A stretch of 30,252 nucleotides of DNA from contig PS015227.1 in assembly GCA_048213135.1 (NCBI GenBank), forward strand, positions 26,191-56,442, given 5' to 3'. The notes beneath the pieces were generated by a model. The model ran no database searches. It was given only the letters and a program-made list of their open reading frames with translations, and had not been told where the DNA came from. Each line of letters begins with the position of its first letter. Positions within the stretch are counted from its first letter, which is position 1. A program made the translations under genes and the position numbers. Positions 12,467 through 20,447 of the stretch are shown piece after piece. Source of the DNA: Reclinomonas americana ATCC 50394 (Eukaryota; Jakobida; Jakobea; Jakobida).

Positions 12467-13534
12467 TCACCATTGCAGGTCGGGATCCGTGCGGCAGCGG
12501 AAGACGACGACCTCGGCCTCCTCCACCAAGAAGCACCGCAGCACCATCTCCGGCAGGCACCGCGAATCCGTCTCCTCCCGCACTTCCTGCACGGATTGCA
12601 GAGCTCGTCGCGCGCTCTCGAGTTCGTGGCAGGCAGCGGCAAACGGTGACGACCACACGCGCACGATCACGTCCTTGCATCCGCCCACAATGTGCTGCCC
12701 GTCGGGAGAGACGGCCACAGATATCACACCCGAGTGCGCTTCCAGTCGTCGCACCTCCTCGCCACTTGCCAGCGACCAAACTCGCACGGTCTCGTCATCG
12801 CCTCCACTCACCACGTGCCGACCGTCGGGCGTGATCGCCACGCAGAACACGTACTTGCCCGCGTGACCCTCCAACCGGTGCACCTCTTCTCCAGTCGCCA
12901 TGGACCACACCTGCACGGTCTTGTGGTCGCTCCCAGTCACAACGTGCTCACCATCGGGAGTGATAGCGACACACCACACCGCGTTGGAGTGACCCCGCAG
13001 CTGTCGCACCTCCTCCCCACTCGCCAGTGACCACACGCGCACCGTCTTGTCCCAGCTCCCACTCACAGCATGCTGACTGTCTGGAGCGAAGGCAACACAC
13101 GTCACCACGTCCTCATGCCCCTCCAACAGGTGCACTTGTTTTCCGCTCGCCAGGGACCACACACGCACCGTCTTGGTATGGCCTCCACTGACAATGTGCC
13201 GACCATTGGGAGAGACAGCGACGGCAAGCACCCAACCATATAGCCCCTCGATTCGCCGCACTTGCTTCCCGCTCACCAGCGACCACACTCGCACTGTCAA
13301 GTCAAAACTGCCACTGACCGCGTGCTGTCCATCGGGAGAGACGGCCACAGAGCGCACCCACGCAGTGTGTCCCTCTAGCTGCCGGACTTGCGCACCACTG
13401 GCCAGTGACCACACACACACCGTCCTGTCGTTGCCACAACTGACTACGTGTTGGCCGTCGGGAGTGATGGTGACACTGGCCACAGAGGCCGTGTGTCCAA
13501 ACAAGCAATTGCGAAGGAGAGCGGGGAACGACAT
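12467..13534 (-). CDS. WD gene D: seven-bladed WD40 protein with family tail
   Basis: Single exon, 355 residues, start MSFPALLRNCLFGHT, stop TGA after CRTDPDLQW. The blades begin LFGHT, LEGHT, IEGLY, LEGHE, LRGHS, LEGHA and LEAHS. Blade 6 carries an insertion (GHAGKYVFCVAITPDG) shared with gene F. The last blade reads VRVWSSPFAAACHELESARR. The last two blades and the tail are nearly identical at DNA level to gene F, while the first five blades are different. The start region, including the bases around the ATG, matches gene E. This mosaic suggests unequal exchange or gene conversion within the array. Confidence 0.93.
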   Translation of the reverse strand: MSFPALLRNCLFGHTASVASVTITPDGQHVVSCGNDRTVCVWSLASGAQVRQLEGHTAWVRSVAVSPDGQHAVSGSFDLTVRVWSLVSGKQVRRIEGLYGWVLAVAVSPNGRHIVSGGHTKTVRVWSLASGKQVHLLEGHEDVVTCVAFAPDSQHAVSGSWDKTVRVWSLASGEEVRQLRGHSNAVWCVAITPDGEHVVTGSDHKTVQVWSMATGEEVHRLEGHAGKYVFCVAITPDGRHVVSGGDDETVRVWSLASGEEVRRLEAHSGVISVAVSPDGQHIVGGCKDVIVRVWSSPFAAACHELESARRALQSVQEVREETDSRCLPEMVLRCFLVEEAEVVVFRCRTDPDLQW

Positions 13535-13704
13535 GAATGAGAGGGGAAGAGAAGGAGGAGAGAGGGTAAAGAGAAGGGAGGGGAAAGGGGTGTGTGCGTG
13601 AGATATGCAATGAATGAAGGCAGGCGGGACGAGCGAAGTCTCTCATCACTACCGCATGGCGCTGTGGTATTTATTCACGTCACGCGCTCTCTGCGTGTGG
13701 CCCA

Positions 13705-14013
13705 TCACCAATGCAGGTCGGGGTCCATGCGACAGCGGAACACGACGACCTCGGCCTCCTCCACCAAGAAGCACCGCAGTACCATCTCCGGCAGGCACCG
13801 ATCTTCTTCTTCTTCTTCTTCTTCTTCTTCTTCTTNNNNNNNNNNNNNNNNNNNNNNNNNNNNNNNNNNNNNNNNNNNNNNNNNNNNNNNNNNNNNNNNN
13901 NNNNNNNNNNNNNNNNNNNNNNNNNNNNNNNNNNNNNNNNNNNNNNNNNNNNNNNNNNNNNNNNNNNNNNNNNNNNNNNGCAAGCAATTGTGAACGAGAG
14001 CGGGGAACGACAT
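13705..14013 (-). CDS. WD gene E: WD40 family gene, middle lost in an assembly gap
   Basis: The first 11 residues (MSFPALVHNCL, ATG at 14013) run into a 144-N gap (13836-13979). After the gap come a Glu run from a GAA repeat, then DRCLPEMVLRCFLVEEAEVV and CRMDPDLHW with TGA. Complete paralogues need about 1 kb between these points, so either the gap is far too small because near-identical repeats collapsed, or this is a deleted copy. Its 5' flank (GGGGAACGACATGAATGAGA) repeats that of gene D. Confidence 0.7.
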   Translation of the reverse strand: MSFPALVHNCLXXXXXXXXXXXXXXXXXXXXXXXXXXXXXXXXXXXXXXXXXXXXXXXXXEEEEEEEEEEDRCLPEMVLRCFLVEEAEVVVFRCRMDPDLHW

Positions 14014-14179
14014 GAATGAGAGGGGCAGAGACGTGGGTTAAAGGGAGACGTGAGGGGAAGGGAGTGGGCTGCGTGAGTGTGAGATACTTGTATGAATCGG
14101 GGCACAGCTGGGCGCGGGACGGACGAGAAGTCATGACGCTGTGGATTCACTTTTAAAGCCACTCTCTGTGTGTGGCCCA

Positions 14180-15232
14180 TCACCAATGCAGGTCGGGGTC
14201 CGTGCGACAGCGGAACACCACCACTTCGGCCTCCTCCGCCAAGAAGCACCGCAGTACCATCTCCGGCAGACACCGCGAATCAACTTCCTTTCGCGCTTCC
14301 TGCACGGCCTGCAGAGCTCGTCGCGCGCTCTCGAGTTCGTGGCAGGCAGCGGCAAACGGTGACGACCACACGCGCACGGTCTTGTCCTTGCATCCACTCA
14401 CCACGTGCTGCCCGTCGGGAGAGACAGCCACAGACATCACACCCGAGTGCGCTTCCAGTCGTCGCACCTCCTCGCCACTTGCCAGCGACCAAACTCGCAC
14501 CAACCCATCATCGCCTCCACTCACCACGTGCCGACCGTCGGGCGTGATCGCCACACAGAACACATACTTGCCCGCGTGTCCCTCCAACCGGTGCACCTCG
14601 TCTCCGCTCGTCAGCGACCACACTCGCATCGCCTTATCCCCTGCACTCGCGAGATGCTGACCGTCGGGAGAGACAGCGACTGACGATACGCGATGGCCGG
14701 GGACATTAAACCGCTGCACGAGTTCACCACTTGCCACGGACCACACGCGAATCGATTCGTCAAACAAGCCACCTCCACTGACAATGTGCCGCCCGTCGGC
14801 GGTGACGGCAACACACAACACCGCGGCGATGTGTCCATCCAACAGTCGCACCTCCTCACCACTTGCCAGCGACCACACTCGCACAGTCATGTCTGCACTC
14901 CCGCTCACGATGTATCGGCCGTCGGGTGTGACCGCCACTGCATGCACCTGTCGCGTGTACCCATCCACCTGTCGCACTTGCTCTCCGCTCTCCATCGACC
15001 ACACGCGCACGCTTTCATCCTCGCCTCCACTCACCACGTGCAGACCGTCGGGCGTGACAGCCACTGAGCGCACCCACCACGAGTGCCCCGCGAAGAGACG
15101 CACTTGCTCGCCACTTGCCAGTGACCACACACGCACAGTCTTATCAGAGCTTCCACTCACAAAGTGCTGACCGTCGGGTGTGACAGCGAGGCACAGAACA
15201 CCGCCAGTGTGACCTGTCAGACAACGGTGCAT
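14180..15232 (-). CDS. WD gene F: seven-bladed WD40 protein with family tail, divergent from the metacaspase
   Basis: Single exon, 350 residues. I chose ATG 15232 (MHRCLTGHTGGV) because it matches the paralogues; the frame is open further upstream but only with a non-ATG codon. Seven blades are present. Blade 4 has a short insert (SGGGLFDESIRVWS), and blade 5 starts FNVPGHR instead of xxGHT. Some blades use WSMESGE or WSVASGE. Blades 6-7 and the tail (ELESARRALQAVQEA, RCLPEMVLRCFLAEEAEVV, CRTDPDLHW) nearly duplicate gene D. The start codon lies 92 bp from that of the metacaspase on the other strand, which suggests coordinated expression. Confidence 0.93.
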   Translation of the reverse strand: MHRCLTGHTGGVLCLAVTPDGQHFVSGSSDKTVRVWSLASGEQVRLFAGHSWWVRSVAVTPDGLHVVSGGEDESVRVWSMESGEQVRQVDGYTRQVHAVAVTPDGRYIVSGSADMTVRVWSLASGEEVRLLDGHIAAVLCVAVTADGRHIVSGGGLFDESIRVWSVASGELVQRFNVPGHRVSSVAVSPDGQHLASAGDKAMRVWSLTSGDEVHRLEGHAGKYVFCVAITPDGRHVVSGGDDGLVRVWSLASGEEVRRLEAHSGVMSVAVSPDGQHVVSGCKDKTVRVWSSPFAAACHELESARRALQAVQEARKEVDSRCLPEMVLRCFLAEEAEVVVFRCRTDPDLHW

Positions 15233-15324
15233 GATAATTGGGTGAGAGAGAGTCGCGCACTGCACGACAAATTTTCCGCTCACTTGCTCCTTTTGTGTGT
15301 GATCACGCGCGCGCGCATCTCTCA
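15233..15324. promoter_or_regulatory. Presumed bidirectional promoter, WD gene F / metacaspase
   Basis: Only 92 bp separate the two divergent start codons. The interval contains GAGAGAGAG, an AAATTTT block and a GCGCGCGCGC run. No TATA box is evident. Both 5' untranslated regions and both core promoters must fit here unless 5' introns exist. This is inferred from geometry only. Confidence 0.55.
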
Positions 15325-17315
15325 ATGGGTAATCTGTGCTCGAAAGTCGCCGATGTTGCGCAACACGCAGGCACGCGTGACATTAACGGCAGTGGTGGTG
15401 ACGAGAAGTACGCACACGCACGCACNNNNNNNNNNNNNNNNNNNNNNNNNNNNNNNNNNNNNNNNNNNNNNNNNNNNNNNNNNNNNNNNNNNNNNNNNNN
15501 NNNNNNNNNNNNNNNNNNNNNNNNNNNNNNNNNNNNNNNNNNNNNNNNNNNNNNNNNNNNNNNNNNNNNNNNNNNNNNNNAACTGCCACTCACACACCAT
15601 GACTCACTTGCTCTCTCTCTCTCATGTCATGCAGCATCGTGGGCAGTCTTCTTGCGTCGCTCACTGGGCATGGTGGCAGTGGAGGAGAGGGCACGCGTGA
15701 CTATCATGTGACGCGTCCAGAGGGCGGCTACGGAGACGGCGAGGACTGGTATCCGCCCAACTCGGCTGCCCCGCGCGAGGGCGAGCCTGATCCGGAGGTC
15801 ATGCTGTCCACGTGCACGTTGCGTCTCTCTCTGTCTCCTCATGTGTGTGACTGCAAGCGTGCGCGCGCGAATCTCACATGTGTCGCATGTCGCAGTGGCC
15901 GGAAGCGGGGTGCGGTTTCTCCACTGTTGTATTTGCAATCACGTTCGCCATTCTCATTGTTCGCTCAGCATTGTTCATTGGTATCAACTACTTTGGAACG
16001 CGTGCGGAACTGCGCGGCTGCATCAACGATGTGCACAACATTAAGCAGTTCATGACGTCGCACTATCATTTCGAGGACGTGCGCGTGTTGACCGACGATG
16101 AGCATGATCCGAATGTGCGGCCGACCAAGGCCAACATTCTCAAGGTGTTGTGTGGGGATCGATGGGTGTGAGCTGTGGCAAGTGTGTCTGATGTGTCGTG
16201 CTGGCAGTCGTTCCTGTGGCTCGTGTCGGGCGCGCAAAGCGGCGACTCGTTGTTTGTGCACTACTCGGGCCACGGCGGCACGGAGCGCGACGCTGGTGAG
16301 TGGCAGTTGCACGACAAGTCACTACTGTTCGTATTAACATAGGGAGGGTGTGGCAGATGGCGACGAGGCCGACGGGCAGGACGAGACCATTATCCCCGTG
16401 GACTACGAGACGGTCGGCCAGATTGTGGATGATGTTGCGCACGAGTCACTTGCTCCCCATGCAAACATACTCTCTGTTGTTGACGCCAGGTGTCTCTCTC
16501 CCTCCTCCGCGCGCATAGGAAATCAACAAGGTGCTGGTGCGCAACCTGCCGCAGGGTGTGCGTCTGACTGCGATTTTCGACTCGTGCCACTCGGGCTCCG
16601 TGCTCGATCTGCCGTACGTGTACGGCCTCGACCGCGAAACGGGCCATGTCCGCGAGACCGACAGACGCAAGGCATGGCAGGTGGCGCTCTCCGCCGGTGC
16701 GTCGCTCTTGCGGGGTGACTTTAAGGGTGCCAAGAACCAGGTGAAAACAAAAAATGCACAATCGACATCGTTGTGGATACTGACATTATGTGTTTTGTCG
16801 TGCAGGCCATGGAGGCGTTCGGCATGACGTTTTCTGGCAAGCCGCACAGGCCGCCGCAGCACACAGCCACCGCAGCAGCTGATGGAGCTCATGGCGGCAA
16901 GTCGCCTGCGCAGCTCAAGGCCGAACAGACTCGTTTCACGTGCGTTGTGTGTGTCTCGTCAAGCATCCTTCTCGAATTCCTCACTTCCTGTCGTCGGCCA
17001 TTGCGCAGGTACGCCGATGTTATCCAGTTCTCCGGCTGCCGCGATGAGCAGACGTCGGCCGATGCCAACATTGGCGGCCAGGTGCGTCTCTGGCAGTGCA
17101 GCTTCAGCTGCAATTCAGTTTGCTTACCATGTGTGCATGCACAGGCCACTGGCGCCCTCTCGTGGGCTCTGATCAAGTGCCTCACCGAAAACAAGGACCA
17201 GACGTACGTGGAACTGCTGACTAACATCCGCAGGACGCTGGCCGGCAAGTACGAGCAGGTGCCGCAGATGAGCTCCGGCCACAAGATGGACATGAACACC
17301 AAGTTTTTCATGTAG
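15325..17315 (+). CDS. Type I metacaspase with N-terminal lipidation motif
   Basis: This is a caspase-fold cysteine peptidase of family C14B, which normally cleaves after Arg/Lys and acts in stress, proteostasis or cell death. Exons: 15325-15407, 15635-15805, 15896-15909, 15969-16144, 16208-16295, 16357-16433, 16519-16740, 16806-16939, 17009-17081, 17145-17315 (TAG). They sum to 403 codons, so 402 residues. The catalytic His is about residue 170 in FVHYSGHGG. The catalytic Cys is about residue 226 in IFDSCHSGSV. The core opens with GRKRALFIGINYFGTRAELR and ends MDMNTKFFM. The start MGNLCSK fits N-myristoylation plus palmitoylation, so membrane attachment is likely. A Gly/Pro-rich segment separates it from the core. 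A 14-nt exon encodes part of GRKR. Gap 15426-15580 is in intron 1; an exon could hide there. Confidence 0.93.
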
Positions 17316-17628
17316 AGCGACGGTCGGGGAGGAGAGACAGCTGCTGTGACCATATCATGCACGCAATACATGCAAGGTTTTATTAGAACTGGAAATAGTG
17401 CGTCCGACGCGCGCGACAGGGTCAGAGAGGGGTGTGTCTGCGGGAGACGAATAGAAACATTAGTACCGAAGACGTCTGTTCTCCACAACGTCGGCCTTGC
17501 CGCTCAGCTGAGGAAACCATTGCCTCTGCCGTTCCACGGACTACGTAAACTAACATGCTTGGATGTGCATGAGACGAAGACAGTCCTTCGCTCGCAATGA
17601 AGAGAATAGCGACCGAAACTCTGGCGCC
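17316..17628. other. Intergenic spacer with an orphan copy of the WD-array spacer
   Basis: No gene is seen. The part at about 17476-17628 (CTGTTCTCCACAACGTCGGC, then GCTGAGGAAACCATTGCC) is a diverged copy of the spacers that precede WD genes G and H (18794-19028 and 20250-20447). No WD gene starts on its left, where the metacaspase ends. It may mark a point where the array was interrupted. Confidence 0.55.
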
Positions 17629-18690
17629 TCACCAATGCAGATCGGGATCCATGCGACACCGGAATAGCACCACCTCGGCCTCCTCCACCATGAAGCAGCG
17701 TAGCACCATCTCTGGCAAGCACCGCGAATCTCGCGCCTCTGCCTGTCCTTGAACCTCCTGCACCGCTCGAAGAGCCAGCCGCGCACTGTCGAGCTCACGG
17801 CTGGCAAAGGTGTATGGCGAGGACCACACGCGCACCGTGCGGTCGGAACTGCCACTCACAATGTGCTGCCTGTCGGGAGAGACAGCGACAGAGTGCACCC
17901 ATGAAGTGTGTCCCTCCAGTCGTCGCACCTCCTCGCCACTTGCCAGCGACCACACTCGCACGGTCTTGCCTCCGCCGCCACTCACAACGTGCCGGCCGTC
18001 GGAAGTGATGGCCACCGAGCTCACCCCCCAAGTGTGTCCCTCCATGCGTCGCACCTCCTCGCCACTCGCGAGCGACCACACCCGCACAGTCTTGTCTTGG
18101 CTCCCGCTCACCACGTGCAGGCCATCAGGAGTGACAGCCACTGACCACACCCGGTGAGTGTGGCCCTCCAAACGCCGCACTTCCTCGCCTCTCTCCACAC
18201 ACCACACCCGCACGATCATGTCCCAGCCGCTGCTCACAACGTACCGACTGTCGGGAGTAAAAGCCACACACAGCACCCAGTCTCCGTGGCCACCCAGTCG
18301 GTGCACCACCGCGCCACTCGTCAGCGACCACACGCACACAGTCTTACTCCAATCACCACTCGCGACAAGCTGGCCATCGGGCGAGACAGCAATAGCATCC
18401 ACTCTTCCACTGCGTCCCTTTGATCGGTGCACCTCTTCCCCACTGGCCACACACCACACCCGCATGGTGCCGTCGTTACCGCCGCTGACAATGTGCTGGC
18501 TGTCGGGAGTCACCACCACCGATTGCACCACATCCGTGTGTCCCTTCAGCAGTCGCACTTGCTCTCCAGTCGCCAGTGACCACACTCGAATGGTCTTGTC
18601 TTTGCCGCCACTCACACAGTGTTGGCCGTCGGGGGTGACCGCGACTGAAAACACGAGGTCGACATGACCCACCAGGCACTTGTAAGACAT
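17629..18690 (-). CDS. WD gene G: seven-bladed WD40 protein with family tail
   Basis: Single exon, 353 residues, start MSYKCLVGHVDLVFSV, stop TGA after CRMDPDLHW. Blades 1-4 are more diverged (WCVASGEEVHRSKGRS, SGDWSKTVCVWSLTSG, SSGWDMIVRVWCVERG), while blades 5-7 are close to the family consensus. The last blade reads VRVWSSPYTFASRELDSARL and is shared with gene H, as is the tail. The linker is QGQAEARDS. It is the first member to the right of the metacaspase. A CT-rich tract (minus strand) precedes the ATG. Confidence 0.93.
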   Translation of the reverse strand: MSYKCLVGHVDLVFSVAVTPDGQHCVSGGKDKTIRVWSLATGEQVRLLKGHTDVVQSVVVTPDSQHIVSGGNDGTMRVWCVASGEEVHRSKGRSGRVDAIAVSPDGQLVASGDWSKTVCVWSLTSGAVVHRLGGHGDWVLCVAFTPDSRYVVSSGWDMIVRVWCVERGEEVRRLEGHTHRVWSVAVTPDGLHVVSGSQDKTVRVWSLASGEEVRRMEGHTWGVSSVAITSDGRHVVSGGGGKTVRVWSLASGEEVRRLEGHTSWVHSVAVSPDRQHIVSGSSDRTVRVWSSPYTFASRELDSARLALRAVQEVQGQAEARDSRCLPEMVLRCFMVEEAEVVLFRCRMDPDLHW

Positions 18691-19028
18691 TGTGATAAGG
18701 GAGAGAGAGTGGGAGGGGAACGGGGGAGAGAGGGGGGAGGGGAAGGGATGTGTTCTCGCGAGACGGGAAAAATCAATGGACAGGACTCGATGTTGAATTG
18801 TCTGTTCTTCGACGTCGGCTTATCGCGCGGCTGAAGAAGCCACTGGCTCTGCTGTTGGGTGACCACAGTTACGAACTGGACGCGTGTGAGATGAAGACAA
18901 GACTTTTACCGAATAAAAGTGTTGCTTCGACGCTGAAAGGCAAATATCGAGGCACTCAATGCGCAGGAGAACCGGGTCGACCGCCGCCCCATGGAACTGA
19001 CTTGAGCTCAAACTCTGGCGATGGCGCC
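18691..19028. promoter_or_regulatory. Conserved spacer upstream of WD gene G
   Basis: The segment 18694-18755 is a purine-rich tract (pyrimidine on the coding strand) directly upstream of the ATG. The segment 18794-19028 closely matches 20250-20447, including TGTTCTTCGACGTCG, GTTGGGTGACCACAGT, and GGCACTCAATGCGCAGGAGA. The tandem unit therefore includes the spacer, which should carry the promoter of G and the 3' end signals of H. No independent gene is supported. Confidence 0.6.
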
Positions 19029-20129
19029 TTACCAGTACAGATCAGGATCCGTGCGACACCGGAAAAGCACCACTTCCGCTTCCTCCACAATGAAACAGCG
19101 CAGCACAATCTCCGGCAGGCGTCGCGACTCCAGCCAATCGTCCTCCTCCCGAGCCGTCGCCTCTCGTTGAATCTCCTGCACTGCTCGAAGAGCCAGTCGC
19201 GCACTGTCGAGCTCACGGCTGGCAAAGGTGTATGGCGAGGACCAAACGCGCACCGTGCGGTCGGAACTGCCGCTCACTATGTGCTGCCCATTGGGAGTGA
19301 CGGCAACAGACAACACACTGTCGGTGTGTCCCTCCAACCGCCTCACCTCCCCGCCACTCGCCAGTGACCACACTCGGACGGTCTTGTCACCGCACCCGCT
19401 CACGAGGTGTTGACCGTCGGCGGTGACGGCAATATACATGACCCACTCAGCATGCGGCTCCTCCGGTCGCACCTCTTCACCACTCGCCAGCGACCACACA
19501 CGCACTGTCTTGTCGAAACCAACACTCACGACGTGCTGACTATCGGGAGTGACGGCAACACACATCACCCACTTAGTATGGCCCTCCATTCGTCGCACCT
19601 CCTCACCAGTCTCCAGCGACCACACGCGAACCGTGTTGTCATCGCTTCCGCTCACCACGTGCTGCCCATCGGGAGTGACAGCGACGGAGCACACTCTCCC
19701 AGCATGTCCAATCAGACGATGCACCTGCACCCCGGACTCAAGCGACCACACGCGAATCGTCTTGTCTTGACTTCCACTCACGGCACGCAGACCATCGGGA
19801 GTGACGGCAACAGACCACAATGCGCCAGTGTGTCCCACCAACTGTCGCATTCGTTTGCCACTCGCCAGTGACCACAGACGTACTGTGTTGTCTGCGCTTC
19901 CACTGATAATGTGCTGGCTGTCGAGAGTGACGGCAACACTTTGCACCCACCACGTGTGACCCGTCAACTGACGCACTTCTCTTCCACTTGCCAGTGACCA
20001 CACTCGAATGGTCATATCCTTGCCGCCACTCACACAGTGTTGGCCGTCGGGGGTGACCGCGACACAGAGTACGTTGTCGGTGTGACCCACCAGGCATTTG
20101 TGAGAGGGCGAGAATGTGGTGCAAGACAT
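19029..20129 (-). CDS. WD gene H: seven-bladed WD40 protein with family tail
   Basis: Single exon, 366 residues, start MSCTTFSPSHKCLVGHTDNV, stop TAA after CRTDPDLYW. Blades begin LVGHT, LTGHT, LVGHT, LIGHA, MEGHT, EEPHA and LEGHT. Blade 6 replaces the GHT turn by PHAEW. The last blade is VRVWSSPYTFASRELDSARL, as in G. The linker REATAREEDDWLES is longer than in other members. The tail reads RRLPEIVLRCFIVEEAEVV, with Arg for the usual first Cys. The spacer to gene I is 318 bp. Confidence 0.93.
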   Translation of the reverse strand: MSCTTFSPSHKCLVGHTDNVLCVAVTPDGQHCVSGGKDMTIRVWSLASGREVRQLTGHTWWVQSVAVTLDSQHIISGSADNTVRLWSLASGKRMRQLVGHTGALWSVAVTPDGLRAVSGSQDKTIRVWSLESGVQVHRLIGHAGRVCSVAVTPDGQHVVSGSDDNTVRVWSLETGEEVRRMEGHTKWVMCVAVTPDSQHVVSVGFDKTVRVWSLASGEEVRPEEPHAEWVMYIAVTADGQHLVSGCGDKTVRVWSLASGGEVRRLEGHTDSVLSVAVTPNGQHIVSGSSDRTVRVWSSPYTFASRELDSARLALRAVQEIQREATAREEDDWLESRRLPEIVLRCFIVEEAEVVLFRCRTDPDLYW

Positions 20130-20447
20130 GTGTCGAAGAGAGAGGGAGAGAGAGAGAGGGAGGGAGGGAGGGAGAGAGAGAGAGAGAGAAGGCGAGAAAG
20201 GAACGAGAGGGATGCGTGCTCGTCAGAACGAAGTTTAGTGTGACGAAAATCAGTCTGTTCTTCGACGTCGACTTGTCGCTCGACTGAAGAAACCACTGGC
20301 TTTGCTGTTGGGTGACCACAGTCACGAACTGGACGCGCGTGAGACTTTTTACTGCGACGGTGAAAGACAAATGTAGAGGCACTCAATGCGCAGGAGAACC
20401 GGGTCGACCGCCGCCCCATGGAACTGACGAGTTCAAACTCTGGCACG
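20130..20447. promoter_or_regulatory. Conserved spacer upstream of WD gene H
   Basis: A GA/GGGA purine tract lies at 20140-20192 just before the ATG of H. The rest repeats the G-H spacer. On the minus strand both spacers also share an open stretch reading VTQQQSQWxLQ, then DKxTSKNR, without an obvious start or gene structure. It is more likely conserved by duplication than coding. Confidence 0.55.

Noticed and set aside
20250-20382. Small conserved ORF (VTQQQSQW) in the spacers upstream of G and H
   Set aside because: Only two recent duplicate copies support it, the third copy at 17540 breaks the frame, and no start or splice structure is clear.
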